From Axinella damicornis (Eukaryota > Porifera > Demospongiae > Axinellida > Axinellidae), in assembly GCA_963931865.1 (NCBI GenBank), contig OZ007507.1, forward strand, positions 11,694,932 through 11,758,931: a stretch of 64,000 nucleotides of DNA, read 5' to 3'. The notes under the pieces are model-generated. The model had not been told where the DNA came from. It saw only the letters and a list, made by a program, of their open reading frames with translations, and did no database searches. Shown here piece after piece: positions 1 to 10,631 of the stretch (its first letter is position 1; every line of letters starts with the position of its first letter). The translations under genes were made by a program, and so were the position numbers.

Positions 1-311
1 AGGAATATGATACAGACTATAGTGTACATGTTCTGTATTGCCTTTGCACTCAACGACATACAATCTGCATGATAATAGTATCATCAATTCCCAACCCTAT
101 GTAGCGGGACTGATAACTGCTGAGATAGTCATGTGTGCAAGTGCAATCATTGTCCAGTCCCCCCACCCCTTCCATCCGCTCACTTCATCTTCACTTCCTC
201 CCCCTCCACCATCTCAATCCTCTCCCCTCTCTCTACCTCTGCCCTCCCCTCCATCCTCCCCTCGATCCCCCACTCCTCCACCCTTCTCCATCCTCCCCTC
301 TCACCCCCTAC

Positions 312-480
312 CTGGCGTAACTGCGGAAGGTGATGGGGTCATGGTGGGTGGAGGCTAGGGTCTGCTTCTCTTGGAACCATGTGATCCACTTCTCGTAGTC
401 ATTCAGACCCACCTGACCAATCAGCTGAAAGCGTGTTGGCAGTTTCATGCCATACACTGTTGTCTGGGTTACCAACCAGG

Positions 481-525
<45 letters not shown>

Positions 526-536
526 TACCAACCAGG

Positions 537-600
<64 letters not shown>

Positions 601-663
601 CGTGCGAGTGTGTGCATGTGTGTGTGCATGTGTGTGTGTTGTGTACGTGTGTGTGCGTGTGTG

Positions 664-729
<66 letters not shown>

Positions 730-3700
730 GTGTGTGTCTGTGTGCATGTGTGTGCAGCACGTACTACTATCTACACAGTGGGTAGCTCTAGCTAACACCC
801 AATTGAACATTACATGCATGCAGCTATTTTAGATTGGTACGGGGCTAAAGGTCTAAAATGGTACAATGGTAGATTTTTCCACCTCTCTTGTAGTATATCC
901 ATAGCCTCGTTCCCAGGCCAAAAGCTAGGCGTGGAGGCCTGGGAACGAGGCTAGTATATCCACCCATTATTTGATGTTATCAGCAAATGTTGTCAACATG
1001 CATGGTAGAGGCAGCTATTTTAGAATCATTGGCTGATACATGTACACAAACTGCAGTTGGCAGATCAAAGTACTGTCTCTGTAAGGTAGAATCCCAACAA
1101 CACCATTTTTTTGTCCTCAAAAACAAGTATGGTAGCAGCTGTACCATGGCGCCAGTCCTGAATTAGCTGAATGACTGACTAAACCTGGGAAGATAACGTT
1201 TTGCTCTCCAGTAGATAGTCTAACAATCGGAGCTGCTGCTTACAGACTTGTCCGAGCACAACTCTTACCATAAACCGTCCAAATGCCCTCCCAGATGTGT
1301 CTGGGTGCTGTTGAGCGTAGGAGGTCACAAGGGACAGAGTCTCTTGACGCAAGCAGTAGAAGACAGGGCTGGCACTGCGTGAGGTGGTTTCATGAGTCCG
1401 AGGCTTCTCAAGAAATTTCAGGATCCTTATGGAGAGGGGTGTAGGGTGAGGGAGGATGGAGAGGGGTGGAGGGAGGGAGGAGGGAGGATGAAGAGGAAGG
1501 GAAGGGGAGGGTGGAGAGGGAGGGAAGATGGAGAGGGGTGGACAGAGGGAGAGGGTGGAGAGGTGGAGGATGGAGAAGGGTGCAGGAAGGGGGAGGGGGA
1601 GGGTTGAGAGGGAGGGAAGATGGAGAGGGGTGGAGAGAGGGAGAGGGTGGAGAGGGGGAGGATGGAGAAGGGTGGAGGAAGGGGGAGGGGGAGGGTGGAG
1701 AGGAAGGGAAGGGGAGGGTGGAGAGGGAGGGAAGATGGAGAGAGGGAGAGGGTGGAGAGGGGGAGGGGGAGGGTGGAGAGGAAGGGAAGGGGAGGGTGGA
1801 GAGGGAGGAAGATGGAGAGAGGGAGAGGGTGGAGAGGGGGAGGATGGAGAAGGGTGGGGGAGGGGGAGGGTGGGGGAGGGGGAGGGGTGAGAGTGCAAAG
1901 AACTTCACTTGTACAATGCCCCGGTTCTCTGTGCTGTCATCTTCCCTAGCTCCCCATCCTTCCTCCCTATACCCCTCTCCATCCTCCCTCTACCCGGGCC
2001 CTCTCCATCTTCAATCCTCTTTGTACGGTACATTTCATGTACTTTGCACTACTGGGCTCCACCTCCACGATGCCCCGGTTCTCCGTGCTCTCATCCTCCA
2101 TCAGCTCATAGTAGATTGCCAGATCACCCTTCTATGAGGAAGACACACGAAAATCAATGGTGAGGAGTGGGGACTTATCCTCGATAGTTCACCTACACTT
2201 GATTGGCCAACTGTTTTTCTTGCATACCTTACTAGAGATTAATAGAGAACTAACTGGCAATTAACATTACCAGGATTGCTAGAGATTATACTAGATTACT
2301 AGAGACTACTAGAGATTACTAGAAAATACCTTGAGTCGGAAGAAGTCCAGAACTTGACCAATGTCAAAGTTATGGCTAAAGAGCATGTCACCAGAAACCT
2401 GGGTCAAAGGTCAAGGTTCAACCAGCGGAGTCCCATACCAAATCAGGTTTATAAATCTTGTAAGTGTGTGTGTGAGAGTATGACTTGGCATGGGAGTGGT
2501 TGTGTGTGTGTGCATGAGTGTACATGTACATGTCTTCAGGGGGGCCGGGGGGAGGTACCCCACTTACCACCATGATGTCATCCTTGATGTTCTTGCTGCG
2601 GATAGCCAGGTCCAAGTCAGCAGTAGCTCCAAGGCTGGGGAGGGACATTAACGCTCATGTGTGGGTGTCGGGTTCAGCCTATATTCCAGAAGCTGGGCGT
2701 TGTGCCAGACAGACATGTCTGAGGTATCCAGGCCATAGTGCTATTAGCCTCATACCCAGGCCCCGCCCCACTCTCGGGGCCTGGGTACGAGGCTACGGTA
2801 CTATGTGCATGCTTGTCTTCCTTGAGGAGTCCCAGGGGTGGGAGCACCCGACTGAAGTTGAGCTCGAAACTCGCCTGCATCCATGCACAATTTATTGTCC
2901 TCGTCTTGCCATTCCGTCACAGTTGCTATAAGTACTGTTGTAACAGGACGTCGCAAGAACACTGCAAAACATTGTACTGCTGGGATGACAGCTGCTGCTA
3001 CTCCAGTGTACCCATTGACGTACCCTCATTGCTGGTTTAATCACTGTCTTCAAATCTGTATTGCAATAGCCCACAGGTAATAAATTGAATGTTTTGTGAG
3101 TAACATGCACGCTGTGTTTAATTCCCTCCAAACCATTTCTTCTCTCTTACACACTATCAGTGAGGAGCATGATGCATAATTAGAGCAGCTCCTGCTATAC
3201 ATCTATTTACCACTGGAAGGAGACACAAAGAATGGCAAATGAAGCTCAAACCTGTTTTCAAAAGTTGTGGAGCCGTCGTTGATGATATTCTGCACAGGAA
3301 ACTCATGCGCTGAGGCCCAGCGCTCATAGTGCTTGTACCTGGGATGGATGAACATTGCTCGTGCAACCATTCATTGGCTATTCCTCTGATCAACCCAGAC
3401 TTCTGCAGGTACACACACTCCCCCCTCTCTTTCCCTAGTACCTTCATCTCCACCCCCCCCCCCCCCCCCCCCCCTCTCTCTCTCTCCCCCCCCCCCCCCC
3501 CCCCCCCCTCCCTTCCCCTCCCCACCCCCCTCCCCCCCATCCTTCTTTAGTACCCCCTCTCCCTTTCCTTCTCCCATCCTTCTATAGTAGCCTCATCCTC
3601 CCCTCCCTCCCCCCTCCCCCGTCCATCTTTTAAATTAGTACCCTCATCCTGACCGAGTACAGTACATGTGGACGTAAACCACCCATCCTTTCCCTCTCTC

Positions 3701-4765
3701 ATCTCCCCGCTCTCCCTCCTCGTCCAGTTAATGCATCATCATACAATTCTTGCTCACATACTTTGCAGCATTAGTCACAAGGTAGACCTCACTGAACTGC
3801 TGACGGCTGCATGAGAGAAACGTGGTGGACCAGCAGTCACTAGTAGTTCATAGCAGCAGAGATACTGAGGCTCACATTCTGAGTGAATCGCCAAGGTTAC
3901 CATTATTGTGAGCTATTTGGTTGCGGAAAATAGAATATTTCGAGCGGTCATTTTTAAAATGCACACAACATTTAAACTAATGCAGTCTTCTGACGTATGC
4001 AATACATTGTGTGCACTGAAGGTATGCAGAAGGATCTGCAGCAGTTTGGGACAACTTCTAGATCTACAACGTGTCAATTTTTGTTGAGCTCTCTCCACCG
4101 TTCCTGTACCAGGATATTATTGTGGGATTGAAGTGTCTAACTCTGATTATACAAGTCTGTTCAGTGCTAGTATACAGATACCTTTTGAGTGCATTCCACC
4201 AGTTGTCGAGGATTGTGTCTCCGTTGTCATGGCGAGCAGGAAGGAGGGCCTTTGGGATGCCTAACAGGTGACTGTATGCTCCAGAGGTGTCCTCCTATGA
4301 GCATGTGTGGTGTGCATGTGTGTGTTACATGGTGTGTGTGTATGCATTGTGTGCATGTGTGTGAGCATGTGAGTGCGTGCATGTGAGTGCGTGCATGTGA
4401 GTGTGTGCATGTGAGTGCGTGCATGTGAGTGCGTGCATGTGAGTGCGTGCATGTGAGCATTGAAGGTTTAAGATTATCAGGTGCATATATTAAATAAATG
4501 ATAAATGCCTCTCCTGCACTCTGCTATGAATGCCCTAGCTTGTAATTTCGAGTCGTGTCCAAATGCGTATTCACATTCATCCAACAATAACAATCCATGC
4601 CCAGAAGTGGGGGGGGGGGGGGGGGGGGGGGGGGGGTAGTCCCTAGGCCCTGTACACAGTGAGACTGGGAGTAGAGAAGACTCGAGCTACCACGAGGGGG
4701 AGGGGCACCTGTATTTGCCTTTCCAGCCGCACTCCGTGTCCAGCCACTAAAATCACACAAATCAT
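312..4765 (-). CDS. Nucleotidyltransferase, probable fusion with a GHMP (glucuronokinase-like) kinase; 5' part only, continues off the left edge
   Basis: Nine exons join in frame on the minus strand: 4765-4709, 4294-4182, 3806-3762, 3338-3252, 2634-2568, 2398-2330, 2131-2043, 1425-1269 and 481-312 (854 nt, 284 aa so far). Each junction has an AG acceptor, a GT donor and matching phase. The start is the ATG at 4765. The N-terminus VILVAGHGVRLER (residues 4-16) resembles the glycine-rich NTP loop of nucleotidyltransferases (NTP_transferase family). GIPKALLP follows at about residue 30 and supplies the usual lysine. Later segments include NDGSTTFEN, LGATADLDLAI, GDMLFS and FLEKP, which suit a sugar-phosphate nucleotidylyltransferase fold. 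The last visible residues, ITFRSYAR, end at an AG|GTAGGG donor. That peptide resembles the start of glucuronokinase (RSFAR followed by a GNPSD motif), so a kinase domain is expected outside the window. If that donor is not used, a TAG stop follows at once. Substrate unknown. It is divergent from CATSPER3. Confidence 0.8.
466..735. repeat. (TG)n/(CA)n microsatellite array abutting a 3' splice site
   Basis: TG dinucleotide runs fill 483-522 and 539-735, with a GC-rich variant stretch at 588-660. On the minus strand this is a (CA)n tract ending directly at the acceptor of the exon 481-312. About 20 bp spanning the exon start (465-484) is duplicated at 521-540 inside the array, so two acceptor-like sites exist. 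Long His-Thr or Val-Cys reading frames here are repeat artefacts. Confidence 0.9.
902..953. mobile_element. Foldback mini-MITE, TAGCCTCGTTCCCAGG family (52 bp)
   Basis: The terminal inverted repeat TAGCCTCGTTCCCAGGC faces GCCTGGGAACGAGGCTA with a loop of about 18 bp. It is intronic in the nucleotidyltransferase gene. Other well-defined copies sit at 2745-2795, 11749-11836, 23037-23168, 36903-36967, 41716-41782, 49175-49227, 49600-49681 and 51480-51586. A long copy lies at 61937-62511. Confidence 0.8.
1430..1900. repeat. Purine-rich minisatellite (GGAGAGGGAGGG-like units) in a nucleotidyltransferase intron
   Basis: Degenerate G/A-rich units, about 50-100 bp per higher-order repeat, fill most of the intron 1426-2042. 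In the minus-strand transcript the tract is pyrimidine-rich and lies immediately upstream of the acceptor at 1426. Reading frames across it are low complexity. Confidence 0.85.
3421..3650. repeat. C-rich low-complexity tract with long poly(C) runs
   Basis: CCCCTCCC and CTCTCT blocks with two long C runs (about 3456-3474 and 3486-3508). It lies in the intron between the nucleotidyltransferase exons 3806-3762 and 3338-3252. On the transcript it is G-rich, so it is not a polypyrimidine tract here. Confidence 0.85.
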
Positions 4766-5082
4766 GGCAACTAGCAGGATCGAGTCACTGTACTGCACCG
4801 TTCACAAACGGGTTAACTTTACTGTACTAATCAGATTATGCCTAGGCGCCTGCACACACCTTTCTCCTTGTAGTATAGTAGCCCACCCCCAAACTAGATT
4901 CTAGATCCTGAGATTGGGATCCGGGAATGAGGCTGGCGGTAACCTGCGGCGCGCGCGACAGTACCCGCATAGGGAGCAGCTGTGTATAATATACATCATG
5001 ATTCATGTACATGTAACAGGACTGTGTTTCGATTTCATTGTTGCTACTTCCAAATTCAACTTGTGTTCAAGACAATAATACT
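4766..5082. promoter_or_regulatory. Candidate bidirectional promoter, nucleotidyltransferase / CATSPER3
   Basis: 317 bp separate the minus-strand ATG at 4765 from the proposed plus-strand ATG at 5083. It contains a remnant of the foldback family near 4896-4935 and a short GC-rich patch (4941-4962). No TATA box stands out. The promoter role is inferred from the head-to-head arrangement only. Confidence 0.4.
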
Positions 5083-8000
5083 ATGATATCTCATTCCAGT
5101 TTGCACTCCAGGTTAGTACTAGTAGCTAATGCAATGCTGCATAAATTATACACATGTAGATTGCCTTCCCGGTGGAGATACAATAATAATTCTGGGACTG
5201 CATTTCTAACCAACTCACGAATACTAACACTGTAGCAGTGGCTGTAATAGTGTGTAGCCATGCAGCTTGTGGTATAACAGCTACGCATGAAACCTCTGAG
5301 TCAACTTCCAGCACGTCAGCAGACCCAGAAGGAAGCCAGCAGTCCAAGAGATGGGATGCAGAGTTCCACGCATTTGTATTCAGGGTGGTGGCGGTAAGAG
5401 TCTCCACTTGTTCTGAGATGATGTGCACACCATAGCCTAACGCACGAAGGGAGATGTGCAGTGTTTCTACATATGTAACCTTCTTCCCCCCATGCAGAGC
5501 CAACTTTTTAATGTGGTGATCATGGTCACCATACTTCTCAACACTGTCACCATTGCCCTGGAGACGACCTCCCTGAGCACAACGCACACCCTCCTCTTCA
5601 CTGCTACTGACAATATCTTCCTGGGCATCTACCTGCTTGAGTTTGCTCTGAAGGTACAGCCGGCATGTTCTCAGTCAGTCGCACCTAAGGGAACAAGCAG
5701 TTGGACCAACGTCTTCTGATATAATGGAAAAGTCACTTCACTTCGAACATGCGTATTCCGTGGATTTTCATGGAAACTGTGTTCTGCAAATATGACACTC
5801 ATGCAAACTTCCCGCAGCTTCCGGACTCTAGCGTATTCCGGGCCATGCGATTTCCGTAAAGCTCCACCCATAGGAAGTTCTTGAGGCTAAACTTGGCACG
5901 GAATACGCATGTTCGAAGCGAAGTGAAATCAACAGTACCCCTGAGGGGGCAGTATACCAACAATTCTGTGGTTGCTTGATGGCCTGGAGAATGACACATT
6001 TCCCATGCACCCTCACAATTTAGTGCTGTTTCAGATCACACACCAGCCATAAACTGTTCACAAGACTGATCATGACCATCTAACTCCGACTGTGGTACAG
6101 TGGGAGTTAACTCCGACTGTGGTACAGTGGGAGTTAACTCCGACTGTGGTACAGTGGGAGTTAACTCCGACTGTGGTACAGTGAGAGCATATGTCTCCAT
6201 CTTCTGCATGGAGTGTGCACCATTTCTTCGGTAGCTAAACTGTGTGTGTTGTCTGTGTGCACATTAGGTATACGCAGAGCCTGTGGGATACTGGCGCAAC
6301 TACTACAACCTCTTTGATTTCACTGTGCTGGTGATCTCTGTGGTCCAGAACATACTCGCAGCTGTTAGGTTTGGGCAGACGGGACTCACCGTACTTAGAG
6401 TGGTCAGAGGTATGTCATGATCCAACAGGACACACACCTAAATTAATCCGTGAACCTAGTGTCTCCTACAAAGGGTTGACACTGCTCATAGCAGCTGAAA
6501 TCAGACATATTCTTATTGACACACCAATGGCGAAATCGATATGAAGTTAATCTTGTGACATACATAATATTATATATATCTAGGATTTCTACACTGTTGA
6601 GTCCATAGTTATATCCACAATGAACCAGTGCACAGCATACTAACTCTCCATAATTTTACATGTCAAAATTCATTCTCAAGTCTCTTGGTGCACAGCATAC
6701 TGGTACTAGCTCCATTTACATGTCAAAATTCATTCTCAAGTCTCTTGGTCCATCCCTCCAGCTGTCCGTGCCCTGAGGACACTTCGTTCCATCTCCTTCA
6801 TCCGGGGCCTGCAGGTTCTGGTGACTGCACTGCTGCACACCTTCCGCAGCTCTGTTCTCTACCTTCTCCTCCTCTTGCTCATCCTCATGTTCCTCTTTGC
6901 CATCATGGGCTACTACTTCTTTGGCTACGATGAAAGCGGTGACCAGAAAAACTGGGGGAACTTTGGCATCGCTATGCTTTCCTTGTTCAACTTTGTCACT
7001 GTGAGTTACACCCCACAAGAGATTTATGTTTTAGCTGTTTCCCATGGTAGGGTACCCACATTCTGTACTTTGCTGTATTAACCTCCCTGAATTAACCTCC
7101 CTGCATTAACCTCCTTGTATGCAGGCAGATGGGTGGACAGACCTCCAAGATCAGCTCTCCTCGCATGGGTTGCGGGGTAGCGAGTTCTTCACCATCTCCT
7201 TCCTCTTTCTTGGCCACTTCATCTTCACCAATCTATTCATTGGTGTCATCATTATGGTGGGATGTGCAGAATTACAGTTCAATTCAGAGACATGCTGGAG
7301 AGAGTTTAGATTCCCACAGTGAACTTCTCTGTATAGGTGTGCCCTCACATCTTCTGTGAACCCCTCTCAACTTCAAGGACCCCATGAATTAACAGTTAAT
7401 TGGAACATAACATTGTTCCCCTGAAATGAGAGCACTTTCCTAATCAAGACGCACTTTTGGGGGGTCCATATTTGAGGAATAAATTATACTGTGTGGTATT
7501 AAGGTGGCACATACCCCTTTACGTTAGGTTACCTTTAACTGTCGGGGCCCCCGACGGTTAAAGGTAACCTAACGTAAAGGGGTATGTGCCACCTTAATTT
7601 CAGGTAATTCTCCTCACCAGCATGTCCTTTTGTTGTACATTGAGCATTGGTCTACTGCATGTCCTGAAGTAATGCCACTTGTCCAGATCATCCTCTCTCT
7701 CTCTCACATGCTGTGGTGATAGCCAGTGTTAATATTTGTGTTGTTTTGTTCTGCAGAATATCCACTCAGCCACTCAGGAGTTTGAAAATGCCAAGCGAGC
7801 TGAAAAGGAGGTCTTCATTCAGGTTGACAGCATGCTTGATAATAATGCCATTGCATGTAGATAAAATTTAATAGTTTGTATACTGGTATGAATTCCAAGT
7901 GGCAACCACACTCCTGGTAACTGTCGCTGGTGCAACCTCACCCTTCAGAATGATGCTTCAGGTCTTATGCCATATTGTGTGTGACAAATTGTTCTAGTAC

Positions 8001-8921
8001 TCCAACTCTGCAGTACTAGTCTCTGAACACAACTATTGTTTTGTTGAACACTTCCTGCTCGTATTTTGCGTGGTCTTGCATCATGCGTTATTTCCAAGCT
8101 ATATACTCAAGGGTGTTGAATCAGTAAAGAAAAACAATGGTGTATAGTCAGAATGTCACTATGCATGTCCTCGCTGCTCCCATGAATTAATTATTACCCT
8201 ACCAGGAGTGTGACGAACCCTTGTGCACAATTTTCCCCTACACCCTACTCGCCATCCTCCCACCCACCTCTCTCTCTCCCTCCCTTCCTGCGTAGAACAA
8301 GAAGGAGGCCATGATTCAGAGGCAGCATGAGGATGTGATGCAGGTGCTGGAGAAACAGGTGACTGGTTTGTAGTGTTGGGTGCAGTAGGCAGGATAGGGT
8401 GATTGAGTAACCAGCTAGTTACGTGCATGAACAGTAGGACAGAGGTGTCCCCCTCGGCTGTGCTTAGGATAATAGAAGTTTTTGCTACTCCAAGAACATA
8501 TGAGACTCCTGTCCACCGTCAGGTTAATTATAAAATCGTGACATAGTATTTGGAAAGCACTTAAGCACATAATTACGTCCAACCAGGAGCTTTATTCATC
8601 TATAAGCTATGTAGTTGCAATGTCAGCTTGTCTGGGCAAATCCCCCGCTAGTGCTGCAGGGAAGTGCTGGCCTATATTATGTGATTGTAGAAATCATCGT
8701 CCCAACTGAAGTCACCAGAACATTAAGGTGAATCCTTGCATACACCCCAGGACAACTCCAGAATGAGATCAGTGCATCTCATTATCTGTTGCACACGTTA
8801 TAATGTCTGTAGGTGAGTACCATGCAGAACTTGTTACATGTGCAGCTACCAATCCACACTTTACAATCGGTTGCCACTGTCTGCACCATGCTGGAGCTAG
8901 CTACATTGTCCAACCACAATT

Positions 8922-8995
<74 letters not shown>

Positions 8996-9642
8996 ACCAG
9001 CGAGCAAGCAACTTTACAAACTTCCAAGAGATGACGCAGGAATTTCAGAAGACTCTCCGCCATGATGACTTCATGTACACAACTGACCTGTGTACCAACT
9101 TGGCCTGGATGGAGACAATGATAGCATCTCTGCTTCACCTCCAGAACAACAAGTACAGGTGGGGCAGCATGTGCACACCAACAATTACGCTGCTTTTGGA
9201 AGTCACACACACCCAAATCCCAAATTCTCTTGCTTCCGATACGGTCACACACACCAGGCTGCTTGTGCACTAAGTAGGCACTGTGAGCCGGTGCAACCCA
9301 TACTCCTGCTGGAGCCAAGGCTAAGGGCTCGCAGGAGGACCAACCATGCCTCCCAGTTTATGGGGTGTGGCACCTGAAGTCCCACCTGAACCTATTAACT
9401 GATACATGAGACATATGGCCGGTTGAAGTTGGGACCCCAGCAAATGCCACGTATACATGTACCCATCACCAGCTGGGTGGGGGAGGTGTTAGATGGTTTT
9501 TCATCACGGTGAATTGGGATGAAAGAAGGATAAATGAACACCGTGCCTGCACACACACAGGGTTCAACAGCTTCAGTTTGAGATTGCAGAAACTCTAGCT
9601 CAGTTGAAAGAGATACAACTTCAGAAAGAGAGCACACCATGA
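5083..9642 (+). CDS. CATSPER3: Cation channel sperm-associated protein 3-like (CatSper pore subunit)
   Basis: Ten exons: 5083-5111, 5258-5393, 5498-5653, 6268-6409, 6762-7000, 7125-7256, 7757-7822, 8296-8358, 9001-9158 and 9561-9642. They total 1203 nt and 400 aa, close to human CATSPER3. It is a single-repeat voltage-gated channel subunit. S1 lies in exon 3. S4 spans exons 4-5 with five arginines at every third position (RVVRAVRALRTLR). S5 is LYLLLLLLILMFLFAIMGYYF. The pore motif T-A-D-G-W (residues 234-238) matches the CatSper TxDxW filter and is split by an intron after the Thr. S6 ends in LFIGVIIM. A charged helical tail carries FQEMTQEFQKTL, which resembles the CATSPER3 tail element ELVENFKKTL. 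Family role: one of four pore subunits of the sperm flagellar calcium channel. Exons 1-2 (N-terminal 55 aa, Ser/Thr-rich) are the least certain. CATSPER4 is the alternative assignment. Confidence 0.88.
5731..5930. mobile_element. TIR element, CACTTCGCTTCGAACATGCG family (about 200 bp)
   Basis: The ends TCACTTCACTTCGAACATGC and GCATGTTCGAAGCGAAGTGA form a terminal inverted repeat of about 30 bp that continues through GTATTCCGTG / CACGGAATAC. It lies in CATSPER3 intron 3. A second copy is at 55064-55266. Confidence 0.8.
6081..6188. repeat. 27-bp minisatellite, four copies
   Basis: Four head-to-tail near-identical units beginning TAACTCCGACTGTGGTACAG, in CATSPER3 intron 3 upstream of the acceptor at 6268. 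The unit is partly self-complementary (ACTCC...GGAGT). Confidence 0.9.
7499..7597. mobile_element. Near-perfect palindromic MITE flanked by TTAA (99 bp)
   Basis: Arms of about 47 bp match except for one base around a GGGG/CCCCC centre. Both ends are TTAA, the target of piggyBac-type transposases. It lies in the CATSPER3 intron between exons 7125-7256 and 7757-7822. Confidence 0.8.
8923..9000 (+). repeat. Poly(C) run followed by (AC)n at a CATSPER3 acceptor
   Basis: More than 40 consecutive C, then an AC microsatellite ending in the acceptor CACACCAG of the exon that starts at 9001. The homopolymer occupies the polypyrimidine-tract position of a functional-looking 3' splice site. Confidence 0.9.
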
Positions 9643-10321
9643 TCAGATGTCATGTAACAATTCAGCATGCAGTGTATTATAATTACAACCTCCAGGCACT
9701 AAGTATCATGAGTGTGATTGGTGCATGTATATTATATAGGACCAGTTTAAATACCTTAACCTAACCGAGGGCTCAGAAACGTATACGTAAGCAGCAGAAA
9801 TCTGACATATTGCCTACTATCATACTCTAAAAACTCTTCCGTAATAATTATAACTGCATGATACTAACTGGCCTGCCTCAATCCCCTCCCCTTCCTCCAC
9901 ATCCTTCTAGCCTAGCAGTCTCATCACAGAGATCAATATCTGTTTCTCAGTAATGTCTGCAAAGCAATAATGTGACTGACCACTATTAATATCAAATACT
10001 ATCTTGCACAACTACAATCACACATTGGTTGCAACGCGGCTACCAGGAGTGTGGTTGCCCCTTGATATAAAAAATACTATTCTGTACATGTACAGTGACA
10101 GACATAATTATGAATCTGCAGGTTAGACATGCATGCCGTGATAATTGCATACAACCCAACAATGGTTGCAAAAGGAGTGAAAACAAAAATCAGAAACAAA
10201 CAACACAAACAATAAAAAACACAACAAACAATAAACAAACACAAACACAAAATAAACAAACAAACAAACGATAATCAAACAATAACAAAACAAACACCTC
10301 CAACACGCTGCTCCTACTGCA
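9643..10321. other. Convergent intergenic region, CATSPER3 / receptor 1
   Basis: No coding signal. It holds the two 3' UTRs and an A-rich simple repeat at about 10180-10300 (AAAC/AAAT-type units). Confidence 0.6.
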
Positions 10322-10600
10322 CTACGACGATATTGGTCTCCTGCCACTATTGGGGCTGGTACTCAAGCACGGGTGGCTCTCAGTTGGAGAAGTGGAAGAG
10401 GAGAGGGCCACATAGTCCGTTCTCCTCTGGCAGCACCTGCCATCTCTAGCACAGCAGCAGCAGCACGCACACAGTAGCTTCTTCCTCACTTTGGGAGTGA
10501 AGACGCAGAAGAGCAGTGCATTCACAAACCCCTGGCCCGAGTCCCCAATACCCTGGAGTGGAAATGAGACAGATCCATGCAATAGCCAGTGTTTCCGGTA

Positions 10601-10631
<31 letters not shown>

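Noticed and set aside
308..832. Long His/Thr- and Val/Cys-rich reading frames
   Set aside because: They are translations of (CA)n/(TG)n arrays. Only the 481-312 part on the minus strand is coding.
1392..2163. Gly/Glu/Arg- and Pro/Ser-rich frames
   Set aside because: Low-complexity purine minisatellite inside an intron.
4182..4294. Apparent frameshift in the second nucleotidyltransferase exon
   Set aside because: A first reading lost four bases. Recounting by coordinate gives 113 nt and one continuous frame (GIPKALLPARHDNGDTILDNWW).
5126..5587. 153-aa minus-strand frame opposite CATSPER3 exons
   Set aside because: Antisense shadow of real exons. No family motif and no splice support.
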